Below, in pieces: positions 56,300 to 64,000 of a stretch of 64,000 nucleotides of DNA. The notes under the pieces were generated by a model. That model saw only the letters and a program-made list of their open reading frames with translations, ran no database searches and was not told the origin of the DNA. A program made the translations under genes and the position numbers. The stretch's first letter is position 1, and the number at the start of each line of letters is the position of its first letter. This DNA is from Unio delphinus (lineage: Eukaryota; Mollusca; Bivalvia; Unionida; Unionidae): the NCBI GenBank assembly GCA_029339505.1, contig JAQISU010000119.1, forward strand, positions 2,108,501 to 2,172,500. The letters run 5' to 3'.

Positions 56300-57763
56300 A
56301 TGTTCAAAAGGTCACCTGATCCAGCATTTGATATGGATGCCCCAGTTGGCAAGAATGATTCTGTACGCGATTTTCAATTTTATTCTTATCACGCAGTACA
56401 ACCAGATCTCCGATCGCGAATTGAACTTCAAGTTCATGATACCAGTAAATATTTTCTACCGTGTGAGGCATTTATTGAAGTAAAAGGAGAACTTGTAACA
56501 AATGTTGCAGCTGATACGCCATATGACATTAACGAAAATGTCCGAGTTGGTTTTGTTAATAACGGCATAATGGCGTTATTTGAAAGCGCTAGATATCTCA
56601 TTGATGGAAAAGAAATTGAATCCATTGACCGTGAAGTTGATGTGGCCACAACAATCATAGGGTTAGCGAGATATTTTGATGATTATACAAGATCGGCTGG
56701 TCCGTCTATGATGTTTGCAAAGGATACTGCTGATAACGCTGATCACCTTCAATTCATTAAAGTGTTAACAGCAAGAGATAATGCAGAAGCCGATCAACAG
56801 GAAGCAGCTAATCCAGAATGTCGAACTAGACCCGGAGCTGCGTTTGATATTCTCGGAGGCGTTAATGGTAATCTCAATTTAGGATTTGCAACACGCGTAG
56901 GAATGTTGCATGGGCAGCGTCGACGATTTTCATGTGCGATTCCACTGCATCATATATTTGGATTCTGTAGAAACGTCCGAAAAGTTATTGATGGAGCTAA
57001 ACACACAGTAGCGCTTGTACGAAAGGGTACTGATGATGACGCAATCTGGCGTAATGCTGGGGTTGCTCCCGGTAAAGTCATTTTAACAAAACTATCATTG
57101 TGGATGCCAGTATTAACTCCATCAATCACCGAAGAACAACGACTACTATCATTTATGGACCAAGGAGGAAAGTCGTTGTTAAGTTGGTTATCAGTGACTA
57201 CGGATATTAAACTGGGTAATGTTGATGGTACATTCACATGGCACCTGGCATCAAAACAAGGGGTTTCAGCTCCACGTCATATATTTATTGCGTTACAGAA
57301 TGCTGCGCGAGTTGGTAATCAAGAACGAAGTCATATGATATTTGATCAGTTAGGTGTTAATGAAGTCTCGCTGAGAATAAACGGACAGCAGGAACCATCC
57401 GAGGATATACAACTTGATTACGGTCAGAATCATATTGCACGTGTCTATCATAACCTGTTGTCATTTATGGCACGTGATCAAAATGTGGATACCGGTTTGC
57501 AAATATCACAATTGGATTTTAAAAGACTCTATCCGATTTATTACTTTTCATTGGAACATCTCGATTTGATGAGACAATCTGTCGTTGATATACACTTTAG
57601 AGCCCGTGTAACCCGTCCGACTGGTCCACCAGTTGGTGGGGTACCTCCTATCCTTATCCCGAATTATAGAGCGGTTGCTGTCATTCTCAGTGAGAAATCA
57701 ATGCTACTTGAAGGGGTTGGAGGAAGAATGAGAGTGGTAGATGCCCCAGTGGAAAACATGTAA
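56300..57763 (+). CDS. Major capsid protein (double jelly-roll type)
   Basis: 487 residues, intact. It starts at MFKRSPDPAFDMDAPVGKND and includes SRIELQVHDTSKYFLPCEAF, DVATTIIGLARYFDDYTRSA, HHIFGFCRNVRKVIDGAKHT, LRINGQQEPSEDI, NVDTGLQISQL and SEKSMLLEGVGGRMRV. Length and context match the Polinton major capsid, which builds the icosahedral shell as trimers of a double jelly-roll. It has no signal peptide or membrane segment. It lies between the pVI-like and pX-like genes. Copies A, B and D have broken versions, so this one is likely the only usable copy in the window. Confidence 0.85.
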   Translation: MFKRSPDPAFDMDAPVGKNDSVRDFQFYSYHAVQPDLRSRIELQVHDTSKYFLPCEAFIEVKGELVTNVAADTPYDINENVRVGFVNNGIMALFESARYLIDGKEIESIDREVDVATTIIGLARYFDDYTRSAGPSMMFAKDTADNADHLQFIKVLTARDNAEADQQEAANPECRTRPGAAFDILGGVNGNLNLGFATRVGMLHGQRRRFSCAIPLHHIFGFCRNVRKVIDGAKHTVALVRKGTDDDAIWRNAGVAPGKVILTKLSLWMPVLTPSITEEQRLLSFMDQGGKSLLSWLSVTTDIKLGNVDGTFTWHLASKQGVSAPRHIFIALQNAARVGNQERSHMIFDQLGVNEVSLRINGQQEPSEDIQLDYGQNHIARVYHNLLSFMARDQNVDTGLQISQLDFKRLYPIYYFSLEHLDLMRQSVVDIHFRARVTRPTGPPVGGVPPILIPNYRAVAVILSEKSMLLEGVGGRMRVVDAPVENM

Positions 57764-57785
57764 TTGAAAATCCGAAGGATTTTTC
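57764..57785 (+). promoter_or_regulatory. Gene-junction hairpin after the capsid gene
   Basis: AAAATCC-GAA-GGATTTT (57767-57783), immediately downstream of the TAA. Confidence 0.65.
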
Positions 57786-57810
57786 CATTAGAATCAATCT
57801 ATTATGTATA

Positions 57811-58335
57811 ATGTCATATAGTGTTATTAGTGTTGCGTTAACTCCTGGTCAAATCAAAAAATTGCAATCGGAATCGGCTAAAAAATGTGGAACCACAATC
57901 ACGTTGAAACCTAATCAAATGACTGGTGGTGCAAATAAATTATCGCTGACAACTCGTCAAATAAAACATTTCAATGATGCACTTGTAGCAAAAAAAGGTG
58001 TTCAGATTACTCTTTCTGCGGCTGCTATCAAAAATATGATTAAAACGGGTGGTATATTTCCATTGTTAGCTGCAATACCAGCATTGATTGCAGCAGCAGC
58101 CCCAGCGGTGGCTAAAGCAGCGGCGTTAGGAGCCGTTGGTACTGCAGCAGGAATGGCACTAAAAAAGGCAACTGGGAAGGGATATAAAAAACAGGGAAAG
58201 GGTCTAAGACTACCAGGAACCCCGTATTCATGGTACAGCGGAAAGGGTCTAAGACTACCAGGAACCCCGTATTCATGGTACAGCGGGAGATCCGTTCACG
58301 GATCAGGCCTGAGACTACCAGGAACGGTTTATTAA
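57811..58335 (+). CDS. pX/mu-like basic core protein with repeated tail
   Basis: 174 residues, intact. The N-terminal region ends in NQMTGGANK, where MTGG-A fits the adenain site [MIL]xGG-x; copy D has MSGGT there. Residues 80-115 are hydrophobic and Ala-rich (GGIFPLLAAIPALIAAAAPA), followed by the basic KKATGKGYKKQGKG. The tail has three copies of GLRLPGT, two inside perfect 15-residue repeats (GKGLRLPGTPYSWYS). Hydrophobic-plus-basic late proteins like this are compared with adenovirus pX in related viruses. Likely role: DNA condensation or membrane contact within the virion. Confidence 0.6.
   Translation: MSYSVISVALTPGQIKKLQSESAKKCGTTITLKPNQMTGGANKLSLTTRQIKHFNDALVAKKGVQITLSAAAIKNMIKTGGIFPLLAAIPALIAAAAPAVAKAAALGAVGTAAGMALKKATGKGYKKQGKGLRLPGTPYSWYSGKGLRLPGTPYSWYSGRSVHGSGLRLPGTVY
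58196..58325. repeat. 45-bp tandem repeat in the pX-like gene
   Basis: GGTCTAAGACTACCAGGAAC occurs at about 58200 and 58245, with a third, diverged unit near 58307. Copy D keeps two units at 11955-12040. Confidence 0.85.
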
Positions 58336-58337
58336 TT

Positions 58338-58357
58338 GAGGAACCTATGGTTCCTAT
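58338..58357 (+). promoter_or_regulatory. Gene-junction hairpin at the protease start
   Basis: AGGAACC-TAT-GGTTCCT forms a 7-bp stem that includes the first protease ATG (58347). Confidence 0.55.
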
Positions 58358-58778
58358 GTCCAATTTTGATTTAATGGATGCAGCTAAAAAACTAGTGATT
58401 AAAAATTTCAGAGGTGTTTTTATGAAAGATCAATTACCACATCAACCAAACAAAACTGAAACAGGTATTATTAATCTCGATAACAGCACCGGACCTGGAA
58501 CTCACTGGGTTGCATACGCTATTGATCCACGTGGGATTGTCTATTTTGATTCATATGGATTAGCCCCACCAAAAGAGTTTATGCGTTATATAAAACAATT
58601 TCCAATGAAGACTTGGTATTCTACGCTACCAACACAACAAATCAATGACCCACCAATATGCGGCAGTGAAGTATTAAATGTCCTTGATGCTATTTCAGCA
58701 TCTAGAAAACCACCTCATATTGTCGTAAATGACTACACCAGCAATCGCTTTTTAGAGAGAGAAAGAGTTTTACAATAA
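58347..58778 (+). CDS. Adenain-like cysteine protease
   Basis: 143 residues from ATG 58347; ATG 58356 (MSNFDLMDAA) is the start conserved with copy D. The catalytic set is complete: His53 in PGTHWVAYAID, Asp68 in YFDSYGLAPP and Cys105 in DPPICGSEVL, with Gln98 seven residues before the Cys as in adenain (Gln115/Cys122). It belongs to the adenovirus protease/Ulp1 fold and would cleave virion precursors during maturation. It is shorter than adenain (204 residues), mainly in the N-terminal part. Two bases separate it from the fibre-like gene. Candidate substrates in the same cluster have matching cleavage motifs. Confidence 0.85.
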   Translation: MVPMSNFDLMDAAKKLVIKNFRGVFMKDQLPHQPNKTETGIINLDNSTGPGTHWVAYAIDPRGIVYFDSYGLAPPKEFMRYIKQFPMKTWYSTLPTQQINDPPICGSEVLNVLDAISASRKPPHIVVNDYTSNRFLERERVLQ

Positions 58779-58779
58779 C

Positions 58780-59706
58780 ATGATTGATATTTGGGGGAGA
58801 TCTTTGAAACCCAAACCCGATGGCACAGCAACCGGTGATATAAAAAAAATAATTGAAAATGAAATAGCTGAGACGTTAAATTTAACAAGTGTTGACCCGA
58901 ATGAAATAGTTGTATTTCAAGACAAACAGGGTAAATTGAAATCCAGTGATGTGTCATTGGATGATATTTTAGTTAAACAACGAAACGCAATCGAGAACAC
59001 CGTTGCGTTATTTTCCGATCAGGGTAAATTGAAAACCAGTAATATTTCTCTGGATGATATTTTAGTTAAACAACAAAACGCAATCGAGGATACTATCGCG
59101 TTATTTTCCGATCAGGGTAAACTCAAACCAGGCGTACTTTTTTCGACGATTACAGATCGATTTAAAACTCTCAACGATTCTGCGTTAGAACTAGCAACAC
59201 TTCAATCTAAAACCGAAGAACACATAAAACAGTTTACCGCATTTCGTAGAAATATCATTGATAAATTTATTGGAACTACATTCGATAAAATTGAACTAAA
59301 ACTCCCTGATATTAAAAAATCCATCGATGAGACGAAAACTTCCATCGAAGACATCAAAGGTGATCTTTCGAGGATGATAACAGCCATTGAAAAAACAAAA
59401 ATTCCTCATGAGAAAACCAACAACTTAGTATACACGATCCAACACGGATCATTTGAGTGGACACCTACAAACAACAAATTAGATATCACTGCAACCGTTA
59501 AGGGTATTTATCGATTAACACTAGTAACACCATTGTCTCAATTTAATATTTCATCGTCCAGTTCATCTGGGGTCAATAATACGATTTCAACGATCATCGA
59601 CAAGAATACAACTGAAAAGTTTACAATCACATCTACTGATAAAAATTTGGTTAAGGCCTCAACAACGTGGTATGTGGAATTCGTAGCGAATTTAAGTAAA
59701 TCGTAA
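58780..59706 (+). CDS. Fibre-like virion protein
   Basis: 308 residues, intact. The N-terminus contains two repeats of LFSDQGKLKxSxxSLDDILV-type sequence (about residues 50-115). The middle is predicted coiled coil (TDRFKTLNDSALELATLQSK, IKKSIDETKTSIEDIKGDL). The last 95 residues are beta-rich: YTIQHGSFEWTPTNNKLDIT, ATVKGIYRLTLVTP and TTWYVEFVANLS. The C-terminal domain is the part best conserved with copies B and D, while the stalk varies in repeat type and number. This suits a trimeric attachment fibre with N-terminal anchor, stalk and knob, by inference. Located after the protease. Confidence 0.6.
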   Translation: MIDIWGRSLKPKPDGTATGDIKKIIENEIAETLNLTSVDPNEIVVFQDKQGKLKSSDVSLDDILVKQRNAIENTVALFSDQGKLKTSNISLDDILVKQQNAIEDTIALFSDQGKLKPGVLFSTITDRFKTLNDSALELATLQSKTEEHIKQFTAFRRNIIDKFIGTTFDKIELKLPDIKKSIDETKTSIEDIKGDLSRMITAIEKTKIPHEKTNNLVYTIQHGSFEWTPTNNKLDITATVKGIYRLTLVTPLSQFNISSSSSSGVNNTISTIIDKNTTEKFTITSTDKNLVKASTTWYVEFVANLSKS

Positions 59707-59707
59707 T

Positions 59708-59732
59708 TGAAAACGTTAGCGTATTTAAAATA
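59708..59732 (+). promoter_or_regulatory. Gene-junction palindrome (fibre / membrane protein)
   Basis: AATTGAAAACGTTAGCGTATTT lies after the fibre stop and before the membrane protein ATG; it is an imperfect version of the AAAACGCTAGYGTTTT palindrome. Confidence 0.5.
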
Positions 59733-59735
59733 AAA

Positions 59736-60380
59736 ATGATTTCATCATCTCAATATCGCTATGATCAGGTCAGAGAGTATCAAACTAGACTCAAAACCCT
59801 GTCTGAGGAGTATGCAATGAAAATTAAAAAATATCGCAGGAGAATTAGCGCAATTGATGTTACTGTGTATTCAGTGAGTGGTGTAATCACTGGAGCCGGT
59901 ATTATACTGTCTTCAGTGACAATGATGGCTCCGATAGCTGTTCCAATTTGCATTTCTGCGGCAACAACAATCGCTGGAATAATTTCAATAATCACAAAAA
60001 AAACATCATCATGCAGCCAACGGAAACTACAAGACTACATAATTCAATTTCATGTTGTGTCCACTGCATACTCGCAATTATCCTCATTGATATCGTCATC
60101 GCTCGATGATACAATTATATCAGAGAGTGAGTTTTCAGCGATGGTAGGTATTTACGATTCTGCGATGTCAAAATTAGAAATACAACATGAGTATAATAAC
60201 AATGACAACACAGATGGAATTACTTCAACAAATAGTGGAGAACACAAACCCAGTACAAACAAGCATGATCTCAATAACCTCAACGAATCCAGAATTCAGT
60301 GTGAATTTCCCCTCTCCGGTCCCAGTGAAGGAGATAGCGGTAGCAAAATTACGAGTATACCACAGTTGGCCAAATATTAG
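59736..60380 (+). CDS. Two-membrane-segment protein
   Basis: 214 residues, intact. A basic helix (MKIKKYRRRIS) precedes two hydrophobic segments at about residues 41-62 and 66-87 (YSVSGVITGAGIILSSVTMM, then PIAVPICISAATTIAGI). The C-terminal half is soluble and, from residue 151 on, overlaps the next gene by 194 bases in another frame. Sequence, order and overlap are kept in copy D. The layout recalls two-helix SLATT-type proteins, but I cannot assign a family. It could sit in a virion membrane or act on host membranes. Confidence 0.6.
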   Translation: MISSSQYRYDQVREYQTRLKTLSEEYAMKIKKYRRRISAIDVTVYSVSGVITGAGIILSSVTMMAPIAVPICISAATTIAGIISIITKKTSSCSQRKLQDYIIQFHVVSTAYSQLSSLISSSLDDTIISESEFSAMVGIYDSAMSKLEIQHEYNNNDNTDGITSTNSGEHKPSTNKHDLNNLNESRIQCEFPLSGPSEGDSGSKITSIPQLAKY

Positions 60381-61557
60381 GTCAAAATCATTTGGTGGTC
60401 AACAACCGAATAATTCACTGGTATTTGCAAGTAAGAATAAACCCGACGGAACCCCAGACTGGAACGTTGTTTCCATACCAACCGGATCATACCAAATCGA
60501 ACAAATCAATAATAAATTCGCGCGTAGAATAAAATCGATTACTGGAAAAGAATCAAAAATAGCTATAACAGTTCATGAACCAACACTATCATCTGCCATT
60601 GAAATAAGCACAGAAGGATACGTGGTAGATATCTATCAAAGCTCAATAAGAACAGTGTTAGGTTGGCCTGAATTACCACCTCGACAAGTTAACATACCAC
60701 CTGAACCGAAAAAATCTGATTATGTCACTGACAGGATAAAATCTGATAATCCAATAAAAAGCTATAGATATTATGATAAGTCCTATTTTTTCATTAGAGT
60801 AGAATATGATGAAAAAATACGACTTATTCATCAAGTTGCTAACCGGGATAAAATCACTGAAAATTTCACAGCTTTCAATAACGATATTTCACTGTTGTTA
60901 ATATTTTTTAAATCCGGTACTCTCACCCGAGATGAATTTATCAATGTCGTAGAAACATGTAACAAAATCATCAATGACATGGAAACATTTCATTCACAAA
61001 TTATTCAACAAGTATTAGGTGACAGTAGTCCTAAAACAAGAGATTTATTTGCAATAGACTATAAGATCCGCATAGGAGATATTCCAACATTCAAACTTCC
61101 AGGATATAATATCTCAGAACTACAAAAATCTCTCAGTGATGCCATCGATGTCGGTTTTAAAAAAATCCATGATACGTGGAAAAAAACACCATCACAACCA
61201 CAAACAACTATCTTGACACACAATAATGACCCAGATGGTGGCGGCAGGCATATTGCTCCGTTCAATGTGAATATTTCATCGGTGATAGCGATCAATTTAG
61301 TGTGTGATGTTATTGAGGGAAGTTATCAAATTAATCTAGAACGATCAAATCAAGCTCAGCAAGGATATATTTTGTATTCATTTGCACCAATAGCTCCTCC
61401 AGGGTTTCTAATTATTGAGTCTCCGGTGAATCCAGTCTATATGCGATGTCATAATAATTCATTAACCAGAATTAATTTCAAACTCACTGACCAGTCTAAT
61501 AATCTGATCGATTTACAAGAGGAAGTTTTACAAATTAGTCTGTTTGTGAAATCCTAA
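60187..61557 (+). CDS. Minor-capsid/penton-type virion protein
   Basis: 456 residues, intact. The N-terminus has EFSVNFPSPVPVKEIAVAKL, then RVYHSW and a segment with SIPTGSYQIEQINNKFARRI, ITVHEPTLSSAIEI and YQSSIRTVLGWPE; this order is typical of a large structural protein found in most animal Polintons. The middle is helical. The C-terminal 120 residues are beta-rich (GGGRHIAP, NQAQQGYILYSFAPIAPPGF, SLTRINFKLTDQ). The start at 60187 lies inside the membrane protein gene. Probably the minor capsid (penton) or a tail-like component; which one I cannot tell from sequence alone. It is the last gene before the right terminus. Confidence 0.7.
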   Translation: MSIITMTTQMELLQQIVENTNPVQTSMISITSTNPEFSVNFPSPVPVKEIAVAKLRVYHSWPNIRSKSFGGQQPNNSLVFASKNKPDGTPDWNVVSIPTGSYQIEQINNKFARRIKSITGKESKIAITVHEPTLSSAIEISTEGYVVDIYQSSIRTVLGWPELPPRQVNIPPEPKKSDYVTDRIKSDNPIKSYRYYDKSYFFIRVEYDEKIRLIHQVANRDKITENFTAFNNDISLLLIFFKSGTLTRDEFINVVETCNKIINDMETFHSQIIQQVLGDSSPKTRDLFAIDYKIRIGDIPTFKLPGYNISELQKSLSDAIDVGFKKIHDTWKKTPSQPQTTILTHNNDPDGGGRHIAPFNVNISSVIAINLVCDVIEGSYQINLERSNQAQQGYILYSFAPIAPPGFLIIESPVNPVYMRCHNNSLTRINFKLTDQSNNLIDLQEEVLQISLFVKS

Positions 61558-61567
61558 GAGGATTTTC
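61549..61567 (+). terminator. Hairpin around the last stop codon
   Basis: AAATCC-TAAGA-GGATTT: 6-bp stem with the TAA stop (61555-61557) in the loop, just before the terminal repeat. A possible 3'-end signal. Confidence 0.5.
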
Positions 61568-61576
61568 GTCGTAGTG

Positions 61577-61884
61577 ATTTACATGACCCTCGAACACGAT
61601 ATCGTATCGGACTGGATCAAATATTCGGTTAACCCATAGCAGCAGAGAGGGTGAATGACAACGACGTTGTAATCTCTTTTCCCAAAAAAAATCGATGGAG
61701 GATTTCATTAATTTCATTGATTTTTTTTTGGGACCTAATCCATGATTCACACACACATTTGGGCCTGATGTCATTGACTTTTTTTGCCTGATCATCGATT
61801 TTTTTTGCCTGATTTCATTGTTTTAAGCCTGATTTCAGTGAAAACTTGTCTAAAAATGTTGTCCAGCTCACCCTCTCTGCTGCT
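61577..61884 (-). repeat. Right terminal inverted repeat of copy C
   Basis: 308 bases, complement of 46801-47104. Its outer 247 bases (61638-61884) are bounded by the 17-base end motif in inverted orientation, as on the left. Confidence 0.9.
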
Positions 61885-61889
61885 GAAAT
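61885..61889. other. Target site duplication, right
   Basis: GAAAT, identical to 46796-46800. Confidence 0.8.
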
Positions 61890-62483
61890 TAAACATCACT
61901 GTAGTAAGAATATTCTGATCATCATTTATTTGACGATATTTTTAAATAATTGTATGCTCGGCTATATATGTATTTCTGACAGGTTTCCGTATTAATACTA
62001 CAATTGGAAGCAGCATGATCAATATCAATGCCAATTTAAAATAAATGCAAATACATCGATGACAAAGTGCTCCTATTTGATGAAGCTTAGGTAATAATGT
62101 AGTAATAGCATAGCCTTTGTAATGAAATCTAATTGTGTGCTTGAATACCTATTTGTGATGAAATTATCTCGTCCCTTTTGACCACGCTATGATTACTTTT
62201 ACTGCAGATGCACACGTCTATAAACTCCGACTATTCCTGTGAAGTAAAATTAGTCAATATTTCAATGGTCGTAGCCAAAACTATATGGTCGGTCACATAT
62301 ATTGTTACTATCTCATACGCATGATTTTATCAAAGGATTTACACAGTCCATGGACACATTACAATTCCATCACCCTATAACGAGTGCCAACCCATGAAAA
62401 TATTCCGTTTAATAGATTACTTTCAATTCACAAAACATTAATAATAAAAATAATATAAATAATAATAATACTAATACTGCTAC

Positions 62484-62559
<76 letters not shown>

Positions 62560-64000
62560 AACCACATAGCGAAATAAAAGCAAAGTTCATAAACCGTTTT
62601 TGTCATTACTTTCAATGTAGGTCGAAAATGGGATCAAACTGTCCAGGACTACATGTGCTCTTACAGGTAAACATTGGTAATACAAATCTGTTATCGTCTA
62701 CTTTTGATCAATTTTATTAATTACATTCTCAGTTACTCTGCCTATCAACCCGGTCCGATGACAGTACTATGACAAAAACTGGATCCATCGTAAAAGATGT
62801 TCCTGCGTATTCCTTTTTTCAATCCGAATATCTAAACATTTAGTCTGCAACCATTGAACAACAACCGTTCGTGTCATCTTGAAAATAATAATATATGCTA
62901 TAGATACATGGATTAAAAAAAAACGTATAATGTTACGTTTTAACTAATGTTGCTTTAAACTGAATGTCTGCTGCGGAGGTGAGATGTCCATGATCCGTAC
63001 CGGTGAAATCTTTAGACCACTCGGTCTCTTTCGGTTCACATCTCTTGTGACTCGTGCATTATTAAATTAAGCAGAACACTGAATTAAATGAATTCATCGC
63101 CGTACTAGGTGCAACAAATATTAAAAATAAATGAAAATTCTGATAGTTACGGTCATGTTTGTCTTTACAGGTATATTAAAGGTCACTGCTTTTAGTCAGA
63201 AAAATTATTGCCATAATAACCCTATCAATGATTGATTAATTCAAGCAATGTTGCGAAGTTTGTAAAGTATTTGTCAAATCTAACGGACGAGCAACATTGC
63301 GATCACTATATAATTATTAAAGAATCTTGGTATTACTAGCACACCATTTAACCGAGGAATTTTCTTCCTGAAATACGTATAAAGTCACAAATTAAAAGTA
63401 TATTAATATCATGCGTTCATTCATCACGATAAACTAAATAAAATAAATTCCTTTCTCCAAGACATGTGATTTTTGGAGAAATTAATTTGACTAATTCACA
63501 TATATGTATGCTCCTGTTGTCATCTGTTTCTCAACATTGTTCTCAAATATGATTCTGTGTAACATAATTATGACCAAACCCAAGATCTTCATGAGAGCAT
63601 TTGCTTACGGGATATCTCACTAATTTATTGTTTGTTGCGTGCGTTTCTATTGTAATATCCCTATTTGATGAATATCTTATTCTAATCATGACATCAGTAT
63701 TTTCTTGCACTTATGTCAAAGTGGAAGTTTTAAACTTCACTATCAACACATAGTTATGAAATTGACACACTCCCTAACGTCAGACATATCTGTTGCAGAA
63801 AATGCCATTTTTTAATTTTCAAATTATGTAAGAAACAACACAAACATAGCAATTTAATTTAATATTAGTAACCGATTATTCCATTGTATGGATGGCTAGG
63901 GATGTGGATCTTTTTTGAAACGGATATATGTTTTTTTTTTGTCTGATGGATATTATTATATTTTTTTTTATTAACAATAATAATGAAATCAATAATATTA
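61890..64000. other. Host DNA right of copy C, no gene seen
   Basis: AT-rich non-coding sequence with one ATT microsatellite and homopolymer T runs near 63930-63970. No frames of note. Confidence 0.55.
62439..62559. repeat. (AAT)n(ATT)n microsatellite
   Basis: AAT units followed by ATT units, a self-complementary block like the CA/TA/TG one. Confidence 0.9.

Larger units (their letters stand above)
46801..61884. mobile_element. Nearly complete Polinton/Maverick (copy C), 15,084 bp
   Basis: Begins AGCAGCAGAGAGGGTGA and ends with its complement. Terminal inverted repeats are 46801-47104 and 61577-61884. GAAAT flanks both ends (46796-46800 and 61885-61889), or TGAAAT if the last T is counted as target, which would be the 6 bp usual for Polintons. 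The full gene set of the family is present: packaging ATPase, DDE integrase, family-B polymerase, adenain-like protease, major and minor capsid genes. Five genes carry a single lesion; the rest are open. Confidence 0.95.

Noticed and set aside
56300..57763. ILGGV in the capsid protein as an adenain site
   Set aside because: The motif is missing at the same place in copy D, and major capsid proteins of this group are not expected to be cleaved there.

Overview
This window is animal genomic DNA: AT-rich, full of microsatellites, with a CR1/L2-like LINE tail, tRNA-derived SINE fragments, a 39-bp satellite and one host-type gene with a leader intron. Its main content is several copies of a Maverick/Polinton element, a virus-like self-synthesising DNA transposon. 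A lophotrochozoan, probably a mollusc, fits the repeat and secreted-protein style, but this is inference only.

Layout. 1-648 is the right end of one Polinton (element 1). 649-7673 is a decayed Polinton fragment (copy A): packaging ATPase, PLA2, integrase, HNH protein, DNA polymerase-helicase, a 1.2-kb AT-rich spacer and the start of the major capsid gene. Another Polinton half (copy D, 7674 to about 16080, structural genes only) is inserted inside that capsid gene. 16.1-36.0 kb is host DNA with a pyrimidine tract, SINE remnants, a 3.8-kb satellite, a LINE tail and a small secreted cysteine-rich gene. 36.2-45.0 kb is copy B, an inverted relative of copy A that shares its rearrangement, a nonsense change and its flank. 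45.2-46.8 kb is host DNA. 46801-61884 is copy C, a nearly complete 15.1-kb Polinton with about 305-bp terminal inverted repeats and a short target duplication. 61.9-64.0 kb is host DNA.

Copy C works as a replication module plus a virion module. Left half: FtsK/HerA-type packaging ATPase (-), zinc-ribbon/phospholipase A2 (+), DDE integrase (+), HNH-like protein (-), and a family-B DNA polymerase joined to an SF1 helicase (-). Right half, all +: zinc protein, HNH homing-type nuclease, a small conserved protein, a probable virion precursor, a pVI-like protein, major capsid protein, pX-like core protein, adenain-like protease, fibre-like protein, a two-membrane-segment protein and a large minor-capsid-type protein. 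Most virion genes are open, while the ATPase, PLA2, integrase, polymerase-helicase and virion-precursor genes each carry one lesion, so copy C is recent but probably not autonomous unless the homopolymer indels are assembly errors.

Most interesting: short palindromes at nearly all late-gene junctions, often containing the stop codon, which resemble the hairpin 3'-end signals of mimiviruses and virophages; adenain-type cleavage motifs conserved in three virion proteins, including a pVI-like protein that would release a basic C-terminal peptide like adenovirus pVIc; a phospholipase A2 fused to a zinc ribbon; a polymerase-helicase fusion; and a fibre-like protein whose repeats differ between copies.
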